From Balanoglossus misakiensis (Eukaryota > Hemichordata): a stretch of 64,000 bases of DNA. The first letter of the stretch is position 1; every line of letters starts with the position of its first letter. The DNA lies in assembly GCA_040954595.2 (NCBI GenBank), contig CM082583.2, forward strand, positions 1,550,001 to 1,614,000, written 5' to 3'. The notes below the pieces were generated by a model. It worked only from the letters and a program-made list of their open reading frames with translations. It was not told the DNA's origin and ran no database searches. Of the stretch, positions 13,260-22,790 are shown piece after piece. A program made the position numbers and the translations under genes.

Positions 13260-13790
13260 AATTAAAGAAATGAAATACTGTAAAAAATGTGAACAAATTT
13301 GGAATCAAGTCTGTAATCAGTAAATATTTAATTGTTGTGTGACGCTGGTGTACAGGTTTGTATCATGTGCCTTGGAAATCAGACGCGTTAAATGGTCTGC
13401 TTTTTTATTTACACACAAATATGTCCATATTCATTGCTCTAATTTTTTCTGAAAATGTTATTACGCTGAAATCTTGCAAAAAAATTCAAAGCCTGCATCA
13501 GACCTGGTAAATTCAACACTGACACATCACTGTTCATACACCAGTGTTTCAGTGTTGTCTTCACAGCAATAGATGCTGTCATATAAACATCACTGTATAC
13601 ACACCTGTGATAACAGGCTTGATTCAGACCTGTCCATACATGTCACCCTCTGATATCTGACCAATTTTGCAGGTCCTGCAATAGAGGTCATTTCTCAGAG
13701 ACTGTTACAGATCTGATCAGACCTGTTATAGGCATGTTCTGAAATTTGCCTGTGGATTTCTAGCTGTGGTCCTGATGACCTTAGTATTAC
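13260..13790 (-). other. Intron 2 of the Myb-like gene
   Basis: No coding sequence is visible. The stretch around 13490-13740 repeats words such as CAGACCTG and ACACCAGTG and looks like an old dispersed repeat. A short minus-strand frame reading out of exon 2 ends here and is not real coding. Confidence 0.45.
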
Positions 13791-13995
13791 CTTCTGGATC
13801 CTTATTTTCTGCTGGTGTCATTCTTTTCATGGCAGTTTCCCTGATGGCAAGTGCTTGCTGTCTTTGTTCGTGTTTTTTCTTTGATGTAACAGCCTCATTT
13901 GTTGTACTTGCTGAATTGCTTTCAACATAGGACACAATTTCTTGACACAATTGTTGCAATTCATTGTACTGCTCTTCCGTACCAGATCTGTGAAG

Positions 13996-14053
13996 AATGA
14001 ATGAATGAATGAATGAATGAATGAATGAATGAATGAATGAATGAATGAATGAA
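13996..14053. repeat. (AATG)n microsatellite in intron 1 of the Myb-like gene
   Basis: About fourteen units of the tetranucleotide lie just upstream (in transcript sense) of the exon 2 acceptor, so length changes here would alter the intron end. Confidence 0.9.
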
Positions 14054-14406
14054 TAACAGAAAACATTAAATTCTAAGCTCAATTAGCTATAACGTTTTAT
14101 TTCTTTTTTTTCATCTGTAATTTAAAGGGGCACATTTAAACTTCACTATCAATGCTTCATCACTTACTTTTTCATTGCCTTCTTGTCATTTTCCTTGAAC
14201 TTTGTTAGCAGCAAGTCTGCATGCTCCCTGACCGCTCTGTTTGTTATTTTTTGCCTGCCATCCTCCCAACTCCAATGTGTCATTAGAGTGTTTGCAATTT
14301 CTTGCCACTCAGCTGTAGTATCAGGCCTACGTGCCACCACCTCTTTCAACAAATCAACATCTTGTTGAACAGACCAACGTAAAACAGTTCTCTTTGGTGC
14401 TGTCAT

Positions 14407-14695
14407 CTCTTGCTGATTACACTACAATTAATAGTAAAAGATCCCAGTTTGGAATGTATTATCAATCTAGTATCAGATTGCGCGCTTTGTAATCTTTTTG
14501 TAACGTTGTTATTTTTTATTGCTAGAATGACGGACCACACACAGTGAAAAGGTAGTGGTCCACGGCACACACAAAAAATACGATGGTCCCGGACCTCGCA
14601 GAAAAGATAGAAACTAAAAATCTGTCAGAAAAGCACTATCAAACACAGCTATAAATTAAACAGCATGCATAGTTAAAACAATTTAGGCTGGTGAC
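14407..14695. promoter_or_regulatory. Upstream region of the Myb-like gene up to the foldback insertion
   Basis: This is the probable minus-strand promoter and leader of the accessory gene, cut off from the rest of the Harbinger end by the foldback-like insertion at 14696. No clear TATA box is seen. The last nine bases, GCTGGTGAC, are one copy of the target duplication. Confidence 0.35.
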
Positions 14696-14707
14696 GGGTC
14701 CGTGAAG

Positions 14708-15958
14708 TTTGTTACTTATTCCTTATTCCTTATTCCTTATTCGAATGCGAAGTTTGTTACTTATTCCTTATTCCTTATTCGAATGCGAAGTTTGTTACTT
14801 ATTCCTTATTCCTTATTCGGATTCTGAAGTCTGTGACTTATTCCTTATTCCTTATTGAAAGCTGAAGTCTGTGACTTATTCCTTATTCGGATTCTGAAGT
14901 CTGTGACTTATTCCTTATTCAAAGCTTATTCCTTATTCGAAATCTGAAGTCTGTGACTTTTTCCTTATTTGAAATCTGAAGTCTGTGACTTATTCCTTAT
15001 TCGAAATCTGAAGTCTGTGACTTATTCCTTATTCGAAATCTGAAGTCTGTGACTTATTCCTTATTCGGATTCTGAAGTCTGTGACTTTTTCCTTATTCAA
15101 AGCTTATTCCTTATTCGAAATCTGAAGTCTGTGACTTTTTCCTTATTCGAAATCTGAAGTCTGTGACTTATTCCTTATTCGAAATCTGAAGTCTGTGACT
15201 TATTCCTTATTCGAAATCTGAAGTCTGTGACTTATTCCTTATTCGGATTCTGAAGTCTGTGACTTTTTCCTTATTCAAAGCTTATTCCTTATTCGAAATC
15301 TGAAGTCTGTGACATATTCCTTATTCGAAATCTGAAGTCTGTGACTTATTCCTTATTCGGATTCTGAAGTCTGTGACTTATTCCTTATTCAAAGCTTATT
15401 CCTTATTCGAAATCTGAAGTCTGTGACTTTTTCCTTATTTGAAATCTGAAGTCTGTGACTTATTCCTTATTCGAAATCTGAAGTCTGTGACTTATTCCTT
15501 ATTCGAAATCTGAAGTCTGTGACTTATTCCTTATTCGGATTCTGAAGTCTGTGACTTTTTCCTTATTCAAAGCTTATTCCTTATTCGAAATCTGAAGTCT
15601 GTGACTTTTTCCTTATTCGAAATCTGAAGTCTGTGACTTATTCCTTATTCGAAATCTGAAGTCTGTGACTTATTCCTTATTCGAAATCTGAAGTCTGTGA
15701 CTTATTCCTTATTCGGATTCTGAAGTCTGTGACTTTTTCCTTATTCAAAGCTTATTCCTTATTCGAAATCTGAAGTCTGTGACATATTCCTTATTCGAAA
15801 TCTGAAGTCTGTGACTTATTCCTTATTCGGATTCTGAAGTCTGTGACTTATTCCTTATTCAAAGCTTATTCCTTATTCGAAATCTGAAGTCTGTGACATA
15901 TTCCTTATTCGAAATCTGAAGTCTGTGACTTATTCCTTATTCGAAATCTGAAGTCTGT
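14708..15958 (+). repeat. Left foldback arm: ~33-bp tandem repeats
   Basis: Units contain TTATTCCTTATTCG followed by AAATCTGAAGTCTGTGAC or a GGATTCTGAAG variant. A larger block of several units, with a short TTATTCAAAGC spacer, repeats within the arm, so amplification worked at two scales. The outermost units carry TTTGTTACTTATTCC instead, and are shared with the right arm's outer end. Confidence 0.92.
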
Positions 15959-16694
15959 TGTCACGACTGAGTTTGAACGCTCATAGATCCTTTCTATGAT
16001 TACGTAAGATGTCATTCACTTGACATAGGTACTTGACCCAGAGTAAACAAGCTTGTGTAATTGATACATGTCAGAACTCTATCACTTGCTAAGTTCATGT
16101 TTAAGAAATATTAAGATGACGTGTTCCTTTTATGACTTAAGGGACCGTTCAGTTTTTACGGCCGGGGGGGGGGGGGGACGAAAAACCAATCGAATTTTTA
16201 TAAGTTCATGTATGTTAGCATCGTTCTGTGAGGAAAGTACTATCAAAGGTCACCGTAGTTCACCCCAAAATTGGGCAAAACAATTGGACCCCATACTAGT
16301 CTAGATCCAACAAAAACCAGACCCCTCTTGTGTAAGACTCCATTATGTGCTCCATCGGCCCCCCAAAAGCCAGGACTCTAACTGCTGTGGATGCTGAGAT
16401 ATGGGAAAGTAGATCAAAGGTCATCCAAGGTCACCCAAAATTTGGGGAAAAATTTTGACCCCATACTGGTCCATGTCCAACAAGAATGAAACCTCTAGCC
16501 CTATTGGTTAGCCTGGAATTAGTTATGCACATAATTAATGAGATAAGCAGGTGTCTCAGGTAACCCCCAATTTTGCTTTTCAATTTTAGTCCCAACCCTC
16601 CAAACGCCAAGTCTGTACCTGCTCTGGGTGCCGAGATATAGGAAAGTAGGTCAAAAGTCATCTGAGGTCACCCAAAATTTGGGCAAAATTGTTT
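15959..16694 (-). repeat. Foldback core built of repeat fragments
   Basis: Bases 15957-16142 match, inverted, the stretch 41935-42130 that adjoins the LTR-like copy at 42131. Bases ~16240-16690 are a reverse copy of the DR1-bearing dispersed repeat. Between them is a poly-G run (16164-16177). No gene is visible, so the core looks like captured repeat DNA. Confidence 0.7.
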
Positions 16695-17515
16695 TCAGAT
16701 TTTCGTCAGATTTCGAATAAGGAATAAGTCACAGACTTGAGCTTTGAATAAGGAATAAGTCACAGACTTGAGCTTTGAATAAGGAAAAAGTCACAGACTT
16801 CATAATCCGAATAAGGAATAAGTCACAGACTTCAGATTTCGAATAAGGAATAAGTCACAGACTTCAGATTTCGAATAAGGAATAAGCTTTGAATAAGGAA
16901 AAAGTCACAGACTTCATAATCCGAATAAGGAATAAGTCACAGACTTCAGATTTCGAATAAGGAATAAGTCACAGGCTTCAGATTTCGAATAAGGAATAAG
17001 CTTTGAATAAGGAATAAGTCACAGACTTGAGCTTTGAATAAGGAAAAAGTCACAGACTTCATAATCCGAATAAGGAATAAGTCACAGACTTCAGATTTCG
17101 AATAAGGAATATGTCACAGACTTCAGATTTCGAATAAGGAATAAGCTTTGAATAAGGAAAAAGTCACAGACTTCAGAATCCGAATAAGGAATAAGTCACA
17201 GACTTCAGATTTCGAATAAGGAATAAGTCACAGACTTCAGATTTCGAATAAGGAATAAGTCACAGACTTCAGATTTCGAATAAGGAAAAAGTCACAGACT
17301 TCAGATTTCGAATAAGGAATAAGCTTTGAATAAGGAATAAGTCACAGACTTCAGAATCCGAATAAGGAATAAGTCACAGACTTCAGCTTTGAATAAGGAA
17401 TAAGGAATAAGTAACAAACTTCACATTCGAATAAGGAATTAGGAATAAGGAATAAGTAACAAACTTCACATTCGAATAAGGAATAAAGAATAAGGAATAA
17501 GTAACAAACTTCCAA
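16695..17515 (-). repeat. Right foldback arm: ~33-bp tandem repeats, inverted
   Basis: The units read GTCACAGACTTCAGATTTCG plus AATAAGGAATAA, the reverse complement of the left arm. This arm is about 430 bp shorter than the left one, and its inner units include ATAATCCG and GACTTGAGC variants not seen on the left, so the arms have changed independently. Confidence 0.92.
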
Positions 17516-17529
17516 CACCTGCTGGTGAC

Positions 17530-17945
17530 TGTGTGTGTAATGGCTTATTTCTCCTGGTCGTGAATGTTGCTTCCGTGTTCGACCGGCGGCGGCAACAACA
17601 TCCAGTGCAAAGATGCCCGCGCCCGGCCGATAGGTCGGCCGCTACGCTGGTGATGAATTTGTGTTATTTTTAGGTAAAATGTTTCAAATATCAGTCAACA
17701 AATGACACCAGTTCGTCAAGCGATACAAAAAGCAAGAAATAGGACCACACACTTTGAGGTTACTGTTAAAATAAAACTAAGAATTGTTCTCGGAATCGAC
17801 ATACGAGAGACTTACCTGTTTCACGTACAAAACGACTGGCAGACGACAGGCGAACGTGTGATGTCATCGAATTACGGGATAGGCACGCAAAAAGTGATGA
17901 CGTATCCGTATACGTTCCGTTCACGTACGCAATCTTAATCTCTCT
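17530..17945. mobile_element. Right subterminal region of the Harbinger element
   Basis: Non-coding. It includes a GC-rich patch around 17580-17650 and ends in the inverted AGAGAGATTAAGAT terminus. An open frame of 78 codons at 17702-17938 has no recognisable domain and overlaps the terminus, so it is not called a gene. Confidence 0.6.
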
Positions 17946-20900
17946 ATTTAGCGGAGCCAGGCCGTAGAAAAATCGACCTGTTCAACATTACCAGTGTGCA
18001 ACTGTTTCTGCTCTAGAGTGTCAGGGTTTTAGCCGACTTATGCTGTAGGAAATCTGAGTTGATGAACGGAAATTCAATGTTAGAAAACCCGTGTGGAAAG
18101 TATCTCTACCCGTTTGAAACTAAGAAAAGAATTTATTCTTATTTATTTTGTAAAAAAGACAATTTTTAGAAAAAAAGTCGAAAATGGTAATTTTGTCTTG
18201 GGTGATTTAAATTATACCGCCTTTTCTGGAATTTGCAGCACTTTTTACAAGAGAACGACACTTCATGCTCCATAATATTTCCGAAAATGAAGAAAAGAGT
18301 CTATTTTTTATGATTTTTTAAAAATTTACCATTTTTGTCAAAATATGGCATAAATGGCTATTTTTTCTTGAATTCCGTCAATATCTCTGCATTTTTGGAG
18401 TGGTCGAAAGTTTTAACATACAATCAACATGTCATATATGATCAGGGCACCAAATTCGAAGATTTTTTTCTTCTAAAAATGACATTTTCAAGGAAAATTT
18501 GGTAAAACGCAATTTTGTCTACAGTGAGCCTAATTAGACGGACTTTTGTGGAATTTGTATCGATATATACATACGAAGAGCATTCTATACTCCATCAGAT
18601 TTCCGAAAATGTAGAAAACATGTATTTTTTGTAATTTTCAAAAATTTACCATTTTGACCAAATTGTGGCTAAAATTGTTATTTTCGTGTTGAATGCCGCC
18701 AGTGTCACTGCTTTTAAAAGTCATGAAAACTTTTAACATACAAGCAATTGTTTATATATGATCAGGTCACCGAATTAAAAAAATAAAGAATGTTTTGCCT
18801 AAAAATGACCTTTTTGGTGCAAAAACGAATAAAACGCAATTTTGTATTAAATCAGCTCATTCAGAGTGCATTTTTTATAATCAGCACCATTTTTACATAT
18901 AATGGAAATTTCATACATCATCAGATAGCCAAATATGACAAAATGATTTAGATTTTAGATGATTGCCCAAAATTAGCTGATATCTAATAAATGTAGTATT
19001 GAACCGTTCTGTCCCCCCCCCCCCTACATTATATGCGGTACGCCGATGTCAGCTTACCCGGCAGTACTGCAGGCCGTGCCCCCAACTAACGTCGGTGTTT
19101 GAAACGCCCTGGTTAAATTCGGGCTTTCTCTATAAATTGACAGGCAATAATGCAGTCCTACCCGAACAGATGTCGAGTGTTGACCCGCTGTGACTTTCCC
19201 TCTTCGGTTTGCCCGACTTAGCCAACGTTTTTGTACTAGAGTGTCGGGTCTTTTGCAGAGCCAGGCCGAAGGAAATCCGACTTGATCACCGTTGCTAACG
19301 AACGCTAGTGGTGTGCCGGGGTTTTAATCGAGCCAGGCCGTAGGAGATCTGACTTGATCATCGTGGTCAATGTACGCGTGTTTCCGCTCTAAAATGCCGG
19401 GGCTTCAGCTAAACCAGGCCGTAGGAAATCCGACGTAATCACTGTTGATAACTTACGCCAGTCTGTGTCATATAGAGCCGGAGCACCAGACGAGTCACGC
19501 CGTAGGAAATCTGACTTGATCAACGTGGTCAATGTACGCCTGTTTCTGCTCTAGAGTGCCGGGGCTTCAGCTGAGCCAGGCCGTAGGAAACCCGACGTGA
19601 TTACCGTTGTTAACTTACACCAGTCTGTGTCCTATATATAGTGCCGGGCATCAGCCGTGATAGGCCGAAGGAAATGTAAGTAGATCAACGTGGTCTCTGT
19701 ACGTGTGTTTCTGCTCTAGAGTGCCGGGGCTTTATCCAATCCATGCCGCAGAAAATCTGACTTGATCACCGTTGCTAACGTACGCTAGTGTCTGTCATAT
19801 TGTGACGGAGATTTAGCCGAGCCAGGCCGTAGAAAAATCGACTTATTCAACGTTACCAGTGTGCAACTGTTTCTGCTCTAGAGTGTCAGGGTTTTAGCCG
19901 ACTTATGCTGTAAGATATCTGAGATGATGAACGGGAATCCAATGTTAGAAAACCCGTGTGGAAAGTATCTCTACCCGTTTGAAACTAAGAAAAGAATTTA
20001 TTTTTATTTATTTTGTAAAAAAGACAATTTTTCGAAAAAAAGTCGAAAATGGTAATTTTGTCTTGGGTGATTCAAATTATACCGCCTTTTCTGGAATTTG
20101 CAGCACTTTTTACAAGAGAACGACACTTCATGCTCCATAATATTTCCGAAAATGAAGAAAAGAGTTAATTTTTTATGATTTTTTAAAAATTTACCATTTT
20201 TGTCAAAATATGGCCAAAATGGCTATTTTTTCTTGAATTCCGTCAATATCTCTGCATTTTTGGAGTGGTCGAAAGTTTTAACATACAATCAACATGTCAT
20301 ATATGATCAGGGCACCAAATTCGAAGAACAAAGGTGTTTTTTTTTTCTAAAAATGACATTTTCAAGGAAAATTTGGTAAAACGCAATTTTGTCTGCAGTG
20401 AGCCAAATTAGACAGTCTTTTGTGGAATTTGTATCGATATATACATACGAAGAGCATTCTATACTCCATCAGATTTCCGAAAATGTAGAAAACAGGTATT
20501 TTTTGTAATTTTCAAAAATTTACCATTTTGACCAAATTGTGGCTAAAATTGTTATTTTCGTGTTGAATGCCGCCAGTGTCACTGCTTTTAAAAGTCATAA
20601 AAACTTTTAACATACAAGCAATTCTTTATATATTATCAGGTCACCGAATTAAAAAAATAAAGAATGTTTTGCCTAAAAATGACCTTTTTGGTGCAAAAAC
20701 GAATAAAACGTAATTTTGTATTAAATCAGAGTGCATTTTTTATAATCAGCACCATTTTTACATATAATGAAAATTTCATACATCATCAGATATCCAAATA
20801 TGAAAAAAAAATGATTTAGATTTTAGATGATTGTCCAAAATTAGCTGATATCTAATAAATGTAGTATTGAACCGTTCTGTCCCCCCCCCCCCCACCTACA

Positions 20901-21187
20901 TTATATGCGGTACGCCGATGTCAGCTTACCCGGCAGCACTGCAGGCCGTGCCCCCAACTAACGTCGGTGTTTGAAACGCCCTGGTTAAATTCGGGCTTTC
21001 TCTATAAATTGACAGGCAATAATGCAGTCCTACCCGAACAAATGTCGAGTGTTGACCCGCTGTGACTTTCCCTCTTCGGTTTGCCCGACTTAGCCAACGT
21101 CTTTGTACTAGTGTCGGGTCTTTTGCAGAGCCAGGCCGAAGGAAATCCGACTTGATCACCGTTGCTAACGAACGCTAGTGTCTGTCA
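17946..21187 (+). repeat. Tandem array of ~1.9 kb units (right segment)
   Basis: It continues the unit interrupted at 10419. The junction word recurs at 18093 and 19958 (1865 bp). The last unit is cut within the GC-richer half at GTGTCTGTCATGA (about 21188), where unrelated sequence begins. Seven units, whole or partial, are present in the window. Confidence 0.9.
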
Positions 21188-21889
21188 TGACCTACACACT
21201 AAATTTCAAAGTAATTGTACAAAGAATTTAACTAAACACAACTAAAATTGATCAAAAATTACACATTTCACCACAATTTACATAAACTCTACCAACTTCG
21301 CCCTAGGAACCTGCACACTAAATTTCAAAGTAATTGGCCCCGTGGTTTCAGTAAAGAAAAGTGACAGACAGTGACACCACTCACCCAATAAGACAATCAC
21401 CCAATCTAACAAGCTCAACATAACTGACAACACAGCTAAACAGTTCACCGACAATATAAATACAATTGTGTACATTTCACAAATGACAATATTAGCCTTT
21501 TAGTCACCTCTGACTCTAATGTAAAGTACATTATGGTAACTGTTCATTGAAATGTTTCTGGGAAATGTTTACTAAGGCTATTTAATATCTTCTAGTTTTT
21601 TTTTATAACACATGGTTTCTCTTGCAATTCCTCTTTCAGTAAACAGGATAAACTTTCTACACCATTACACTTATATGCTACTGCCAAATGGAAGTAATCT
21701 AATCCTGTAGTAGCTATAAAGCAGCATTGTCAGGGCCCAAGCAACATGATGAAAAAAGGTGAAAGCACACGTTATAGTTACTCAAACTTTTACCAGAAAA
21801 TTTTGATAGATCATATTGGTTCACGTCCAAGCAAATCGGACTTCTAACCATATTGGTTAGCTTACAATTTGATAAGTATATAAATTAAA
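21188..21889. repeat. Old dispersed repeat and AT-rich DNA, no gene
   Basis: Bases 21190-21480 contain two diverged copies of a module with CTGCACACTAAATTTCAAAG-type words. Related modules occur near 50.7-51.25 and 55.1-55.7 kb. The remainder is unremarkable AT-rich sequence with no supported coding frame. Confidence 0.45.
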
Positions 21890-22182
21890 GGGACCCTTTT
21901 CCATTAATTATGTTTGATGCAAGACATCATTTATGTTAATGTACATGTGGATATATAGTGAATCAACATTCAACAACACACACTGCTTGTAGACACGAGA
22001 GTGAAAAATCTTGCCAAAATGAATAATTGGTCTTTACCATTTATTCATTTTGGGCGAGTTTTTACTGTCATATCCTACAACCGGGATGGAAGCTGTGTGT
22101 GGTCGAACGTTGATTCACTATATATCCACATTAACAGTCTCTTGTATCACACATAATTATTAAAAAAGGGCAGCAAAGAGAC
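21890..22182. mobile_element. Palindromic MITE with TTAATTATGTTTGATGCAAG-type ends
   Basis: The two halves are inverted copies of one another, sharing TTAATTATG near the ends and GTGGATATATAGTGAATCAA inside. Half-elements of the same family lie in introns of the receptor-like gene at 33490-33640 and 35216-35350. It is non-coding, and the target duplication is not clear. Confidence 0.7.
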
Positions 22183-22404
22183 TTTCTGCCTTTAATAAGC
22201 TAATAAAAGTGTTAGACTGCATTGGCTGCTCTATAATACCATATAGCAATGCAGTAACTCCTGTGGATGCCAATTTCTGACTCTCTGTTATTTCTCACAT
22301 GCATTTGTGAATTTTTATTGAAATAAAAAAACTGGTGTGTTGAATATGTCAGTGAGTGAATGTGCAATTGGACAGTGTGTTGGCAGTTAGTGGAGATAAA
22401 ACAA

Positions 22405-22475
22405 TCCTCATGGTGTAATGGTTAACACACTTGTCACTTTGTGATAAGGGATCCTGGTTCGATTCCTGGTGAGGA
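22405..22475 (+). ncRNA. tRNA-like sequence, probable SINE head or tRNA pseudogene
   Basis: The 71-nt stretch folds roughly like a tRNA. Acceptor arms TCCTCAT and GTGAGGA pair, the D arm is GTGT-AATGGTTA-ACAC, and the B-box-like word GGTTCGATTCC is present. The anticodon loop would be ACTTTGT, lacking U at position 33, and the T stem has a mismatch, so it is unlikely to be a working tRNA. A tRNA-derived SINE or pseudogene explains it better. An (ATGT)n tract begins ~35 bp downstream. Confidence 0.5.
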
Positions 22476-22509
22476 TGATAAAAAAGGAGTCCATTTGCTG
22501 TGTGTTTTC

Positions 22510-22721
22510 CATGTATGTATGTATGTATGTATGTATGTATGTATGTATGTATGTATGTATGTATGTATGTATGTATGTATGTATGCATGTATGTATGCAT
22601 GTATGTATGTATGTATGTATGTATGTATGTATGTATGTATGTATGTATCTATGTATGTATGTATCTATGTATGTATGTATCTATGTATGCATGCATGTAT
22701 GTATATATGCATGCATGTATG

Positions 22722-22755
<34 letters not shown>

Positions 22756-22790
22756 TGTATGTATGTATGTATGTATGTACCTATCTAACA
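22510..22790. repeat. (ATGT)n microsatellite
   Basis: About 280 bp of ATGT repeats with occasional ATGC and ATCT units. All three plus-strand frames and the minus frames are open only because the repeat lacks stops; they are not genes. Confidence 0.95.

Larger units (their letters stand above)
13064..14406 (-). pseudogene. Harbinger Myb/SANT-like accessory protein, premature TGA
   Basis: Minus-strand exons 14406-14168, 13987-13791 and 13248-13064 join in phase. Exon 1 encodes a Myb/SANT-like DNA-binding domain (RWSVQQDVDLLKEV ... WQEIANTLM, tryptophans spaced as in the family). Exon 2 is acidic to mixed, and exon 3 ends in a charged coiled coil (KHEAEIKYKQDALEVEKRR) with stop TAA at 13064. 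Codon 153 is TGA (13228-13226) in a context RRKAN-stop-TSKADLF, where other proteins of this kind would plausibly have Trp. A weaker acceptor just after it (exon start 13212) is also in phase and would skip the stop, giving 194 residues. The usual partner role is bringing the transposase to the nucleus and the element ends. Called a pseudogene because the better acceptor keeps the stop. Confidence 0.72.
14696..17520. mobile_element. Foldback-like element with tandem-repeat inverted arms
   Basis: Flanked by GCTGGTGAC on both sides (14687-14695 and 17521-17529), a 9-bp target duplication. Both ends reach the shared word GAAGTTTGTTACTTATTCC after a short variable cap (GGGTCC.. and, reversed, AGGTGT..). 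The arms are long tandem arrays of one ~33-bp unit in opposite orientation (14708-15958 and 16695-17515). The ~735 bp core carries fragments of other repeats and no transposase. Architecture and duplication size resemble foldback elements such as Drosophila FB and sea-urchin TU; homology to either is not shown. Confidence 0.75.
10420..17945 (+). mobile_element. PIF/Harbinger DNA transposon, two genes, nested insert
   Basis: The ends are inverted copies of AGAGAGATTAAGAT, imperfectly extended by about ten more bases. The element is flanked by ATT at 10417-10419 and 17946-17948, a 3-bp target duplication. Joining the flanks restores the uninterrupted satellite unit (GACGGAGATTTAGCC in other copies), so the insertion boundaries are exact. 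It carries a DDE transposase (plus strand) and a Myb/SANT-like protein (minus strand), the two-gene layout of PIF/Harbinger. At 7.5 kb it is long for the family because a 2.8 kb foldback-like element sits inside. Three-base duplications are usual for this superfamily, though TWA is commoner than ATT. Confidence 0.9.

Noticed and set aside
17946-17948. TTA as the Harbinger target duplication
   Set aside because: TTA appears at the left end but does not match the base-exact right flank. ATT matches both sides and restores the sister satellite sequence.
22405-22475. Functional tRNA gene
   Set aside because: The anticodon loop lacks U33 and the T stem is mismatched. It is kept only as a tRNA-like SINE or pseudogene.
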